64,000 nucleotides of DNA. It comes from Ulva prolifera (Eukaryota; Chlorophyta; Ulvophyceae; Ulvales; Ulvaceae). The position numbers and the translations under genes were made by a program. Location: NCBI GenBank assembly GCA_023078555.1, contig CM041201.1:3479713-3543712 (forward strand). The letters run 5' to 3'. Shown here piece by piece: positions 35,218-46,439 of this stretch (position 1 is the first letter of the stretch; every line of letters begins with the position of its first letter). The notes beneath the pieces are model-generated. The model saw only the letters and a list, made by a program, of their open reading frames with translations. It searched no databases and was not told the DNA's origin.

Positions 35218-37922
35218 TCAGACGTACAGCGTCTCCAGGGGGCAGCCCTCCTTCAGCTGCTGCATGCGGTCGCGCAGCTGCCGCTGCAGCCCCATCAGTG
35301 TTCTCTTCTCAGAGACGAGAGCGCGCAGCACCTGGGCACGGATCCAGGGCGTCGTCTGCTCTTGCATCTCCTCGAGGTCATTTTGAACAGCGGATGTGTA
35401 CCCCGCCAGCTGTGCGTCGCACCAGGCCATCAGTGTCTCGAGCACCTATAGACACACAAGGCGGCACCTCAGCACGCCGGCCTGCACAGTTGTGGCTTGT
35501 ACGCAGACAGCGTGGGTGCGGACCCGCCACGGTCACTGTCGGGCCCTTGCAGTAGTGAATTGCTCCTGATGCGCAATTGGGACAGCGAGAGGCCTGAGGA
35601 CGTGCGGCATGACCTGCAGACACGGCCGGCGCAGCGCCTGCTGACTGGCCACAGCCCACGCCATCGAGGTGGCACATCATCCCCAAAAACAACATTCTGC
35701 GCATGCCGCGCTGGACACTCTGCGGCAGTCTCCCGGCATGTTCGAAAGACTAATTGTGACATGCACAGCTGACGCTTTCCCTGTGATTACGTCATGAACA
35801 ATGGTCGTATGCCATGCCGAGAGGTGTGCCACCGTGCCGACTGACCCACTGCAGGAGAGACCACGCCACAGTGGCTGCATGTACGTGGAGGCTGGCAGCA
35901 AGCTGCCCCTTGTGCCGCACACAACCAACAAGAGCACACCTTCGCCTCGGTGTTAAAGTCGATGGGCTCAACGAGCCGAGACATCACATCAAGTGGCAGG
36001 TTCGGTTCACCGCCGTCTGGCGTCCATTCACTTCGCCACCCGGCGTCCACCAGGTGCTCCTTTGGAGCCACACAGCAGCGCATGTACGACAGCAGCGTGT
36101 CATCGATGCCCGTCTCTGTGACCGTCATCTCCGGCGAGCCATTGAAACAGCCGTCTACTGCCTTGATAAGCGCCTTGTTCGCACCACTCGCGTGCTTAAC
36201 AATGGCGGTCGCCGGCACCTGCACACAGCTGAGGTCCTTCTGCGCACTGCCTGAACATCTCCTGGAACTGTGGCAATGCAGGAGGGTCTATCTGGGTCAG
36301 CTTCCTGGAAGTCGGCTGACGACCCATGTGTGAGGGATGCAGGCAGATGCACAGTGTGGCATGTTCGAAGAGGCCAACGCACCGTTATGGCGTTGGTTTT
36401 GTTCTTCTCGTCAACAAACCCATAGTCAAGGAGCAGTTCAGATGGTGTGAGCCATGTGCCATACGACTCAAACACCTCGTCCCCTGCCGCATAGTCTCTG
36501 TGTGCAAACAGGACTGCGGCATCTGCAGATGCATCATACTGCAGGACGCTGCGCTCGGTGGCTGTGCTGCAGTGATTCAATGAGTCTGCCCACGGAACCA
36601 ACGCCAGGAGCCTTTCACATGGCACTTCTACAACAGCGCCATTGCTGCCTGCAAGAATGCAAGTTGAGCATGCAGGACTTGCTGACATCCGTGTCGCAAC
36701 GCAGCCATGGCAGCTGTGCGCAGACATCACAGGCTGGGGTGCCAGAGCTTACCGTTCATGTTCTGCGTAGGAATATCGAGGTTGAACGCACGGCTCAACA
36801 ACGTTGCAGCCGCCCATTTGGCACTATAATTGGAAACGAGGGGGTCTTGGCTATCTGGTTCCCATCGTATATCATTTGCACCGGCTTCTACTAGCGCTTG
36901 TACATCGTGGTGTACTTGTTTTGTTCGCTGCGCCAACTTCTTGCACATTGGAGACCCTTTCAACCACGAAAGCTTCTCCTCGTCCCAAAGCAAAGGATGC
37001 TCTGCCTGAAAGCCAGGTAATTGTGAAAGAGGCTGCTACACCAAACGCAGACGGGTTGCCCAGGCAACTCATTCCTCCATTGGCAGATCCGACTGATAAG
37101 CACACCTGGTCCGGCAATTGTGTTATGTACTCGCTCCAGAAACTGCCCTTCCCTTGCCTCTTCTCGCACATGAGATGAAGACTCAGTGCCTACAGGTAGC
37201 AGGTGCACTGTCTCCATGCTCCTGGGCTCCGTTGCTCACGTGCACGCCAGTGCAACGATGACACACAAACACGCACATGAACAAAAGTAACCATGTCAGA
37301 GCATAAACATCATATAAAACATCTTCGAATGGCTGCTTGGACGATCAAGCGCCGGCGGACCCGCAACGGAGCCATCGCGATCTAGAAACGCGAGCGGCGG
37401 TGGTAGCGATCTAGCAACACACCGCACCGCCGCAACATGATCATCACCACCATGTGTGATCAGGCAATATGTGGTCTTGTTACTGAGAGCGTCGCACCTT
37501 CCATGAATCTAGCCGATGCTGTTGAACGAGCTGCCCGCATAAGGGTGACGATTTCGCGGTCTCCGATGTCATCCATAGATTTCTTGGAACGTTTACTAGC
37601 CTATCGCCCTTTTTGATCGGCTGGCTTGCGATCATGGCCCTGCAGACGAACTTCGCATCAGGTGTTCACGGACCGCCTTTAGATCGCTGTTTGTCAAGGC
37701 GCATCAATTCGCGAATTGAACCAGGCATCAATCAGCTGGAGCGAATCCAAACATCCTTCAATACGTATTCGCAATAACATTGAAAACACTGCTTCGCCAT
37801 TCGGAACGGAGCAGGCCGATGTCGTGATGTCCGCACCCGCCTTTGCCGGGTATCTGGCGCGCCTTCAATGCCACAGGCGGTATTGCGTGATTTGCTTGCA
37901 GCCATGCTTGAAGACCTGACAT
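35218..37922 (-). CDS. SET-domain protein methyltransferase, Rubisco LSMT/SETD-like
   Basis: Lysine (or histidine) methyltransferase of the split-SET class that includes Rubisco LSMT, SETD3 and SETD6; the substrate cannot be told. Exons (minus): 37922-37837, 37639-37498, 37189-37106, 37005-36753, 36648-36383, 36300-36219, 36157-35940, 35445-35218; 452 residues. Seen: SET N-lobe AMIASQPIKKGDRLVNVPR with LWMTSETA; the iSET helices (EKRQGKGSFWSEYITQLP; LLWDEEKLSWLKGSP); the S-adenosylmethionine motif LVPWADSLNH (205-214); DEVFESYG and SELLLDYGFVDE; the Rubisco-LSMT substrate-binding helices at the end (LETLMAWCDAQLAGY). The exon 6/7 join uses a 60-base intron (36218-36158) chosen because it keeps phase and length; the direct alternative is to skip exon 6. 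No transit peptide is visible, so it is probably cytosolic or nuclear. The 37922 start is the first suitable ATG. Confidence 0.87.
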
Positions 37923-38359
37923 GGTGAACACTTCAACGTATATCACGACAGCTGCGAACTACGAGTGAGCTGTAATACGGCAGAGGATCAGGATCGGCGT
38001 TGCCGGACGCCCGGAACGCGACACGCGCAGAGTTGTCAGGATGCAGCAAACGTGTACCATGAGTATCTTTTGCACCACTTCTTGCAAGGTATAGATCCAG
38101 TCGTGGAGCGCGCCGCATCACAGCTATCATGCATAACTCTGTGGCTAAGGGGATGTGACATGTTACTGGCCAATCAGGTACGTGCAATGAGGCTGACAGG
38201 CTGGCCCAGCTGGTGCACGAGATCGATCTGCATGACAAACACCATCAGTATGCATACAGCAGATTCCAATCACCAGGAATGCACCTCTCCGCCTGAGATA
38301 CCCAAGCGTCACATGTGAAAAAGTTCAGGGCGTTGTCTAGAAGGAGTTCCGCAGCTGAA

Positions 38360-39193
38360 ATGTCAGCAAATGTCAAGTGCAAGCGCCCAGCGGAAAGCCA
38401 ATGCCCGTCGCAGGACGCGCCAACAAAGCGGCAGCGCTGTTCTTCTGAGCGGACAGGCTCGTCTTGGATGGGGCAGCTGTTCACACGGGCGTGGACCACC
38501 ACCAATGCGAATGCCATAGCTCCGTCCGCCCCATCTCGATCTGATGGTGCTGTAAGGCTCATGGCAACGGGGAAGTCTGCGATACGCCTGATCTTCAATG
38601 ACGAGAAACAAAGAAACTCATGCCTACAGCGTGCCATCTTGGCTAGGAGAGACCTTGCACAAGGAGAGGATAGTGCAGCAACTTCAGTTTCTTCTATTCT
38701 GTCAGGCGCAGCATTAGCTGTTGTTTCCATCTGCCCAGCAATTCCTTCAGCCGCGAGAGCAGCCTTGATGTTTGCAGCTGCAGCTAATTCAGTGTACAAG
38801 ACAATGCAAGCGCAAGTTGGGTGGCACCACTTCATCATCCTGGAGTTTTCAGAGGCTAGCTATGCTGTGCACTTTGTTCCGGAAGGCGTACATGTGTCTG
38901 GCATCGATGCAAGTGTGCCGCGCAGTCACGCACAAATGCAAGATCACCGACAGGAGCTTCTAATGCAGCAAGTGAGCAGTGCATGTATCTATCTGGCAGA
39001 AGTATTAGGTGTTCATACAGTTGATTCCTGTTTCCCGGTTGCAACGGACGCAGCAAAAGTATGGCTGAGATCTGTTGTTGACGATCCATACAACCTGTGC
39101 ACGTGGAATTGCCAGCATTTCGCGCAGGATTTACTAGCGGTGATTGCGCCGTACTGTGAGAGTACAACAGGAGCCGGTAGCTGCCATGCATGA
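38360..39193 (+). CDS. LRAT-like papain-fold protein with bipartite NLS, intronless
   Basis: Single-exon frame of 277 residues. Residues 8-26 form a bipartite nuclear signal (KR, spacer, KRQR). A hydrophobic, Ala-rich stretch lies at about 115-145 (SGAALAVVSICPAIPSAARA). The C-terminal half has the layout of the LRAT/NlpC-P60 superfamily: a His-His box WHHFIILEF (155-163), a second His at VHF (171), and TWNCQHFAQDLL with Cys251, like the NCEHF motif of LRAT acyltransferases. The H-x14-H spacing and the roughly 80 residues to Cys fit a permuted papain fold. In other organisms such proteins act as phospholipase/acyltransferases or cysteine peptidases; the function here is inference. The frame is also open upstream from GTG at 38315; ATG 38360 is preferred. 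It lies just upstream of the SET-gene start, divergent, so the two may share a promoter region. Confidence 0.6.
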   Translation: MSANVKCKRPAESQCPSQDAPTKRQRCSSERTGSSWMGQLFTRAWTTTNANAIAPSAPSRSDGAVRLMATGKSAIRLIFNDEKQRNSCLQRAILARRDLAQGEDSAATSVSSILSGAALAVVSICPAIPSAARAALMFAAAANSVYKTMQAQVGWHHFIILEFSEASYAVHFVPEGVHVSGIDASVPRSHAQMQDHRQELLMQQVSSACIYLAEVLGVHTVDSCFPVATDAAKVWLRSVVDDPYNLCTWNCQHFAQDLLAVIAPYCESTTGAGSCHA

Positions 39194-39199
39194 AGCATG

Positions 39200-40440
39200 G
39201 GGCCGTTGCATAACAATGCAGGCCTTCTTGCAACACCATAGGCTGTCAGCACAGTGTCAATGTGCCCATACCGGCATGTATGAAGTGCACATCCCACGCT
39301 CACAAACGGAGCCTGTGGACTGCCTTTGGCCTTGTCATGCTTGTTCTCGACGCTGACATAGCCGTCCCCGTTGCGCTTGTGCTCTGGACGGTAGCAGGAT
39401 ATGCGAGCATGATCTCTGAAACGGTGCAATGCCACCAGGCTGAGCTGACGGGTCCCAAGCTCAGCTCTGACCAGCCATGCACGGCGACGTCCCGGGGCAT
39501 TGTGCCTTTTCTCAGTGTGACGAACAAATGTGCACTTCACAGTCAGAAGTCATGTCCGACCACAACCGCTTCTCTCATGCCTGATATCAATACAGCCCCA
39601 CTGCCTGTTGGCTGCGTCCTACTCGAACAACAGCTTGTCACCCTTCTCCTTGCCCTATTGCACTGAGTGTGTAAGTCCAGAAACAGTCTTTCCTGGCCAC
39701 AATTATTTCATGATGACAGTCCGACCCGAAACTGATTGATGAACCATAAGCATCGAAGCCCACATGGGTAACACTATGAACAATGTCCAGTGCTAAACAA
39801 TTTGCACAATTTGACACGTGATGTTGTTGGGTTGAGGGGCAGGCAAAAACAAATCTCAGACGTTCATGCCTCAACACAGTGTGTGTTACACCATGATCAT
39901 TATCGCGACGGAGGAAACCGGCATAGCCATCGGGACATCGTCAACCACACCAATAGCCCAGCTTGCGGGTGAATGTGTGGCGAGTGTTCCTTGAATGCTA
40001 GGGGCTCCAGTCCATCATCATTGCTCTGTACAGAGCGCACCACTTTGGCACGGCCCAACATAGATTTGTGATTTCATGGCGCAAAGCGTGGCCCTTCAGC
40101 ACACTTGAGCAAATTCGGCGAAATGTACAGATGTCAAGCTTGTGATCTGGGCAACTTGAATCAGGTCCATGCACCTTCTGGAATATCTTCTACATTGCGA
40201 GGTTGCGTTGGCTTTGAATTGTACCGCATGCATACAGATCCACAGGCGCGATCTACGCGCAGGCACGCGTGGCAAACGCTATCTGTGTCAAAGAGTTGTC
40301 AAAGCTCCGCGCCAAGCCGATATAGAGCTCATCGGCTGACAACAACATAGTCAGAAATCGCTCTAGAGCACGGGTGTTGAAACGGCCTTTATGTTCCACG
40401 CGGAGACGAATGTCGCTTCCGTTGCCTTGTCGACACACTG
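39200..40440. other. Spacer before MND1
   Basis: Open frames of up to 175 codons exist on both strands, but none shows motifs or splice logic. It probably contains the MND1 promoter. Confidence 0.4.
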
Positions 40441-40447
40441 ATCGATA

Positions 40448-41387
40448 ATGACCAAAAAAGGACTGAGTCTGGAGCAAAAGAGAGAGCGAATACTGCAAAT
40501 CTTTTTAGAATCCGATGATGTGTTCCAGCTGAAAGAAATTGAGAAGGAGGGTCCCAAACGCGGTGTCACGGCACAGTCGATCAAAGAGGTAGTGCAGAGT
40601 CTTGTTGACGACAACCTTGTTCACCAGGTAAGGAAGAAGAGTGATTGCGACATTTCCATCTCAGCCCATGTGAATCGCGTGGACCCGCTCTGGCAGTTGT
40701 CCGACGAACGTCACCTGCCCCCACCAGTTGGTGAACCAGGCTGATGCGGGGCCCACATGATCCAGGAGAAGATCGGCATCGGAAACTTCCTGTGGGCTTT
40801 TGCAGCTGAGGCAACTACGAAGGTAAAAAATGAGGAAGCGGCTCTTGCACGTGCACATGCTGAGGCAGTGGTATGGCGCACTCACAAACTGGCCATGCTG
40901 CCCTGTGTGGTTGGCTCCGTAACTTATTGCAACCCTGAACTCCGAGCAACAAGAGTGCATACGTGTGCAGAAGCAGCGAGAACACCTGAAGGCACAGATT
41001 GAACTAGAAAGGAGTAAGCAGGAGGATCCCGATGAATATGCTGCAGCCGTGAAGCGAGCAGAGAAGTTGAGACAAGAAAAATGTGCTTTGCAATTGGAGG
41101 TGGAACAACTGCAAACTGTGGATCCAGAACGGTTCAAGGAAATGAAGGTATGAAACGTTGCAAACAGTCCAGAGGTTGTTCATCCACCACACGTGCGGCC
41201 ACACGATCCAACATGGTTGCGCGTGTAGGCTGCAGCCATTATATGCCGGGATTCAGCGAACAGGTGGCTGGATAATGTATACTCTCTGCAGCAATGGTGC
41301 AAGAAGAAGTTTCCTGGCAGGGATGATGAAGTGGACAAGTTTTTTTTGGAAAATGGGTTGACCAGTAAGATTGATTACATTGATTAA
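40448..41387 (+). CDS. MND1: MND1, meiotic recombination factor
   Basis: Partner of HOP2; the heterodimer stabilises RAD51/DMC1 filaments and promotes strand invasion in meiosis. Exons: 40448-40627, 40766-40822, 40947-41147, 41229-41387; 198 residues against about 205 in human MND1. Seen: the winged-helix start (MTKKGLSLEQKRERILQIF, then DDVFQLKEIEKEGPKRGVTA and SLVDDNLVHQ), a short block with NFLWAF, a leucine-zipper coiled coil (EKLRQEKCALQLEVEQLQ), and the conserved end SANRWLDNVYSLQQWCKKKF closing with KIDYID. Residue counts match the human protein exactly across the exon 3/4 join. Exon 3 could instead start at 40971. It converges with ABC1K3; the two stops are only about 315 bases apart. 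Confidence 0.95.
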
Positions 41388-41702
41388 ATTGTTCGGTGGA
41401 TGGCTTGCGGTTTTTGAGGGATTGAGTACATATATGCCATTAAAGTTGAACCGTGTCTGCTCTGAAAATTGCACAGGTACACTTCATTCTTCACGATGTG
41501 TTGCCCAATCCCGAGCGGCTGAAGCAGTGCACACACCGGCACCAGCCATCAGCCACATCAAGCAAGCGTCCACAATCCAAGTGCCAGTCAAGGGGCAGAA
41601 TCTACTGTACTGGTGCAAACATGCATAACACATACTACACAACGAATCCAGTCTCAAGCCGTATGAACCTCATTTCTCAGTCATCCACTCGGTTCCCACA
41701 CT

Positions 41703-43972
41703 TCATGCTGTGCCCAGGATCTGTGCCTCCTTCTTCTGTGCCTGCTTCAGCTTCAAAAAGTTGATCAGTGCAACAAACGCACAGGCCCCCCCAACCACAA
41801 AGCTCACCGTGGAGCCCACTGGCAGAGCGCTGACGGACAGCACCGTCCCCACGTTCACAAACATTGATGCCACGACGAGGCACGTCAACAGAGTCTGTGA
41901 TGTCGCCATGCGCTGCATCGCTCGCTCCACCTCAAGCGCTCGCACACGAGGCTTGCTGTCGCCGTTCTCTATCCTGCACAGCACCAGCACATATCATACG
42001 CTGTCCGCTGCTCAAGTGCCTCAGCTCGACGCCTCCGCCTGATGCCGCACACAAGCAGATGAATCTTCAGCTCTGGAGCCAAACGGTACGTCAGCAGCCG
42101 CCTCGCAGCAAGCATCAGCACCAAACCATGAGGATGCGGAAGAAACACAACAAAGACTCCGCTCGATGAGCTCGAGCCCATGGATATGCAGTGACTCTGA
42201 ATCTGCCACATACACCGTGCCCAATTCTAATCCACTTACCACATCGCCAACGCACAGATTGATTCGGTTGCCACGTCCACCGTGCCCCTCCCCGAAGGTC
42301 CGGCAGGCTGCACATCCACCCCCGCAGCACAGCACAGCGTGTGAGGGCGGCGCACCTCTTGAGTGCCTCGTTGATCTCGTCGATCTTGAGGGTGCTGTCA
42401 AACAGGCCCTTCACTGCCTTGTTGTTGCGGCGCACGCCTTTCGCGACCTTGTCCTGCAGGCGCGTGAAGGCCGGCTTGCCGTCGAGGATGAGCTCCCGCG
42501 CGTACGGCGCGCTGATCTCCGAGATGTCGAAGCGCGGCGACAGCGACTTGCCAATGCCGTCGAGGACCGTGAACGATCGCACGACAAACGTGAACTCCGC
42601 CGGGAACCGGAACGGCTTGTCCGCCGACGCCACGAGCAGGTCCTCCCCGATGTTGGACAGAATCTGCACAACACACGCCGCTGCGTCTGCCTTCCGTACT
42701 CCATGAATGCACCTCGCGCCAGGACGAGGCCGAGGGCCGCATGTGCGCCTTCCGCAGCACCGATAAGCACACACGCCGCTCCCGCGACGGCCGTGTGACC
42801 TGTGCGGGGAGGCGAAGAGGCACAGCACGCAGCGCACCTGCTTGCGGCGCTCCTTCGAGTCCTCCTTCGTGCGCTGCGCCTTGAAGGACTTCTGCGAGTC
42901 GGGGTCGGCCTGGCGCTCCTTGCGCTGCTCTGCGAGCCGCGTGTCAAACGACTTGAGGAAGAACTCGGCGGTGCGCTTGATCGAGGTGCGGTCGCCGCCG
43001 ACGAGCACGCCCATCGTCTCAAGCGCGTCCAAGCACTTGTCCGTGTCCTTCTGATAAACACCGTAGAACAGCTCCCGCAGGCCGTCCCTGCACCCACACG
43101 CCACGCCTGAACGATGCTCCCACCGCTCAGCTGCCGCCTCATCACCTCACAATCCAATGGTGGCATGCATTCTGCCGACGACGGCCAGGGCACCGTCTCG
43201 GACTCTGTCCTTATAGCACATGCGCTCACACACTGTTGCAATCCAGCGATGTGACCATTTCATGCAACGCATTAACACAGCACATTCCGCACACACGGCG
43301 CCGCGAGCACGCACCGCACGAACGGCTGGATGCGGCCCATCATGCCGAAATCGTAGTAGATGAGGCGGCCGCCGTTCACCGCGTCAACAGCGACGTTGCC
43401 GGGGTGCGGGTCCGCGTGGAAGAGGCCATGGCGCAGCAGCTGCTGCAGGTAGGACTCCACAGAGAGGCGAGCGAGGCGGTCGCGGTCGAGGCCCATCGCG
43501 TCGATCGCGTCCGCATTATTGATCTTCACGCCGGGGACGTACTCCATCACGAGCACCTCGGGCGCGAGCAGCGAGCGCTCGATCTCTGGGACCTTCACCC
43601 AGTCAGTGTCGGCGAAGTTCGCGGCAAAGGCGGTCGCGTAGTCGGCCTCCATGCGGTAGTCGATCTCCTCGTACAGGATGCGGCTGCACTCGTCGTATAT
43701 CGCGACCCAGTCGCGCGCCGCGCCGTCGCTCTTCGGGTCCAGCTTCTGCAAACTCACTCACACGCATTCACCGGCTGTACGTGCGCGATCGCCGCTCCCC
43801 AGCGTACAGAGATAGACTGCACCAGGCTGTAACTGCCACCCACCTACATTGATCAAAGTGACCCACCATGAGGGCCTGGAGCCTGACCCACCATGAGGCG
43901 CCCACACACCGCACCTGACACAGCCGGCTCACTTGGAAGTCGGCAGCACGGCAGAGCACACTGGCATGTGAC

Positions 43973-44005
<33 letters not shown>

Positions 44006-45622
44006 CGCACCTGCAGCCACTGTGCGATGACGCGCACGTTCTTGAGGTCGACGCGGAAAAGGTCGCGCAGGCCCGGGCGCTGCACCTTGACGACGACGCG
44101 GCGGCCGTTGAGCGTCGCGAGGTGCACCTGCCCGAGGGAGGCTGCCGCGATCGGCTCAAACTCAAAGTCGTCGAAGAGCTCCTCCACGGGCTTGCCGAAG
44201 GCCTTCTCGAGCGTGCCGCGCACCGCGGCCGCGCCGACGGCGGGCACCTGCATCCGGGCACCGCTGAGCGGCGCGGACCTCACGCATGGGGCGGCGGATC
44301 TACCGCTGCTGAGGCCAGGCGGAGCAGGTCCAGCCGCACAGGTGCTCAGGAGCCGCGGTACCGTGCGCCGAGCCCGGTCCATCCGCAAGCGGGCCCGGCC
44401 AGCGACTGCGGCGGTCTGCCTCGCACTGTCGCAGTCTGGCGCCGGCTGATGCTACAAGAACAGCACCGCGAACCCGCTCCTGAGCCAGGACATGAGGGCC
44501 ACTGCGGCCGAGTCGCCAGGCAGCACCACATGCCGCCGCAACACTGTTAGACCGCTGTTCCCTCAGACACCGAGCCGTCTCAGGCTAGGGAGTGGTCAGC
44601 CTGTCACGCCGCAGTCCTCAACACGAACCCACGGGGAAGGAGCGATCTGCGACCACATGCATGTGCTACAGCAGACCCCCCTGGCCATGGGGACGGCAAA
44701 AGGGTCCATAAGCAGACAAGCAGAGCCGCGGTAAGACCCCAGAGCTGGGATCCCCCTGCTGTTTTGAGACAAACAAGGCGCGCACCCGGTCCTGCAGCAG
44801 CTCGAGCTCTGCGATGAACTCCTTCGACAGCACATCGACGCGCGTTGAGAATTGCTGCCCAATCTTGATGAACGTCGGGCCGAGGCGGATGAGGCCCTCA
44901 CGCAACCACCGCGCGAGCTCCGCTTTCTTGACGCTGATGTTGGCCTCCGACATGCCGCCCTCCATCTTCTTGTACGTGCCCGGCTTCGACAAGCGCCAGT
45001 AGCGGAAGGCAAAGGTGAGCGCAAACGCGTAGATCTGCAGCGTGCGCTGGAACGACGAGAAGCCCGCCTGGACGTAGGGCGAGCTGCCGTCGTCTTTACC
45101 TGGGGCCGGTCGCTCTGCTGCCGGGGCTGCACCATTCTTCGACGCCGCGGCCTCCTGCAAGCCGTACATCTGGTGAGCATCTGTGACGGCCATGCTGGTG
45201 CAGGCATAGGTCGAAGCATGTTGCAGGCAGTTCGTGCAGCAGACGTCGGAGGGAGCGTTGAGTGGGAATATGGACAGAGCGGGGGGCAATGGGGGGGGGG
45301 GGGCAGGGGGGTGGGGGCATGCCTCAGTGGTGGGTGTGGGTGTCTCCCGTTCAGCAATGCGGAGGTTGGCACAGGCCTCGAGCTGGCCAGCTTCGCACGG
45401 GTCCATATCGCCACGGATGACTGGTCCCCCATTGTTCAGGGATGCAGCCAGGTTGCCGTTGCTGGAGCTGACACCGTTGCTGGCGCCGTTGCTGTTGCCA
45501 TTGCTTGCGCCGTTGCCGTTGGAACCGTTCTCAGAGATTATTGGACGTTCTACGGTCAAAGTTCCTGTAAGAGGGGCTCCACTCCTGCCACCTGGACGGC
45601 TGACTGCCACACCTCTTCCTTC
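41703..45622 (-). CDS. ABC1K3: ABC1K3-like plastoglobule atypical kinase
   Basis: Atypical (ADCK/UbiB) kinase that in plants acts in plastoglobules on prenyl-quinone and chlorophyll turnover. Confident exons (minus): 45154-44786, 44247-44011, 43745-43315, 43087-42838, 42663-42356, 41973-41703 (stop); all phases fit. Seen: KxGQ motif GPTFIKIGQQFSTRVD, Ala-rich loop PIAAASLGQVH, VVVKVQRPGLRDLF, the ExD-type EEIDYRMEA, VLVMEYVPG, catalytic FHADPHPGN, DFG-containing IYYDFGMMG, the ABC1K3-specific block DKPFRFPAEFTFVVR and two C-terminal membrane helices ending ILGTA. An exon from 45622 (after a CTGCAG acceptor) carries an Asn/Gly/Ser repeat (about 45470-45550); whether it joins 45154 by an intron or reads through is unclear, since the frame is open. 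The transit peptide must lie further upstream; the first ATG is not fixed. G+C is high in the kinase exons. Confidence 0.92.
43975..44005 (+). repeat. Poly-G tract (31 G) in an ABC1K3 intron
   Basis: A run of 31 G on plus, i.e. poly-C on the transcribed strand, starting five bases after the donor that ends the 44247-44011 exon. Confidence 0.95.
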
Positions 45623-46311
45623 CTGCAGCAGGAAGACCGCATTGCTGACCGCCACAACGAGCCATGACACAGTCCATGTGCACCTGGCCAGATACGGCCA
45701 GCATGTTTGAACACCTGATGTCAGCATGACTCTACCCAGGACCACATGATCTGGCGGAGAAAAGCGAGGGCGGGCCCAGTCCACGCGAATGCCACGTGAA
45801 TCGACTTCCCGCGCCGGATCAACGCCACTGCTGAAAGCACGTATGCGATGATAAACTTGCATTCTTTGTCCGCTGCGATCCGGCGAGGCATTGCACCGGT
45901 GTGTACACGTGCATTGCACCACAGAAGGACCGTGTGTGCAACACAGCTGACGCGACCACAGTATGTGTAGATAAGACATCAACAGGCTCGCTACACACAC
46001 ATGCACAACAATGAAGAAACGTGCTGATCGAGCACTGTACGTTTGGGCTTGTTTGTGTTCTGGGCTGACGTGTGACCTGATCCTTTGCAGTGTCGCTGGC
46101 CGTGCGCCAAAGGACCGCACAGACTGCAAAATGATTGCTAACGTACAAGCGCAGATGGTTCTACGAGAAATGATATGATCTATTTCCAAAGCCAGATGTG
46201 CCTAGCTGTACAGGCTGGCGAATTGATACAGCTGCAGGCAGTGAGTACAGCTCGACCGCAAGTCACCCAAACACTCCATACAAGGACCACAGAAGGACCT
46301 CAGCTGCATAC

Positions 46312-46364
46312 CTGAGAAGCTTGTACATTTCGAGCTTGGTGAAGGGTCCACTTTTGCCGAGGAC
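46312..46364 (-). CDS. Isolated candidate exon
   Basis: A 53-base minus-strand segment between a GCGTAG acceptor and a CAG/GTATGC donor reads VLGKSGPFTKLEMYKLLR. It looks coding, and a Ser-rich, basic stretch just upstream (about 46370-46435) could be a transit peptide (MNASARPQLRPHRMRLAYTS in another frame). It may be a 5' exon of ABC1K3 or of an unseen gene. Confidence 0.3.
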
Positions 46365-46439
46365 CTACGCAGGGAGACGTGTACGCGAGGCGCATTCGAT
46401 GCGGCCTCAGCTGCGGACGGGCTGATGCGTTCATATCGA

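Noticed and set aside
42115-43104. 329-codon minus-strand frame as one exon
   Set aside because: Contains two ABC1K3 exons and an intervening intron that happens to stay open; the donor at 42838 and acceptor at 42663 fit the family better.
44666-46189. 507-codon minus-strand frame as one ABC1K3 exon
   Set aside because: Only about 45622-44786 looks coding; the upstream part has splice acceptors and no conserved sequence.
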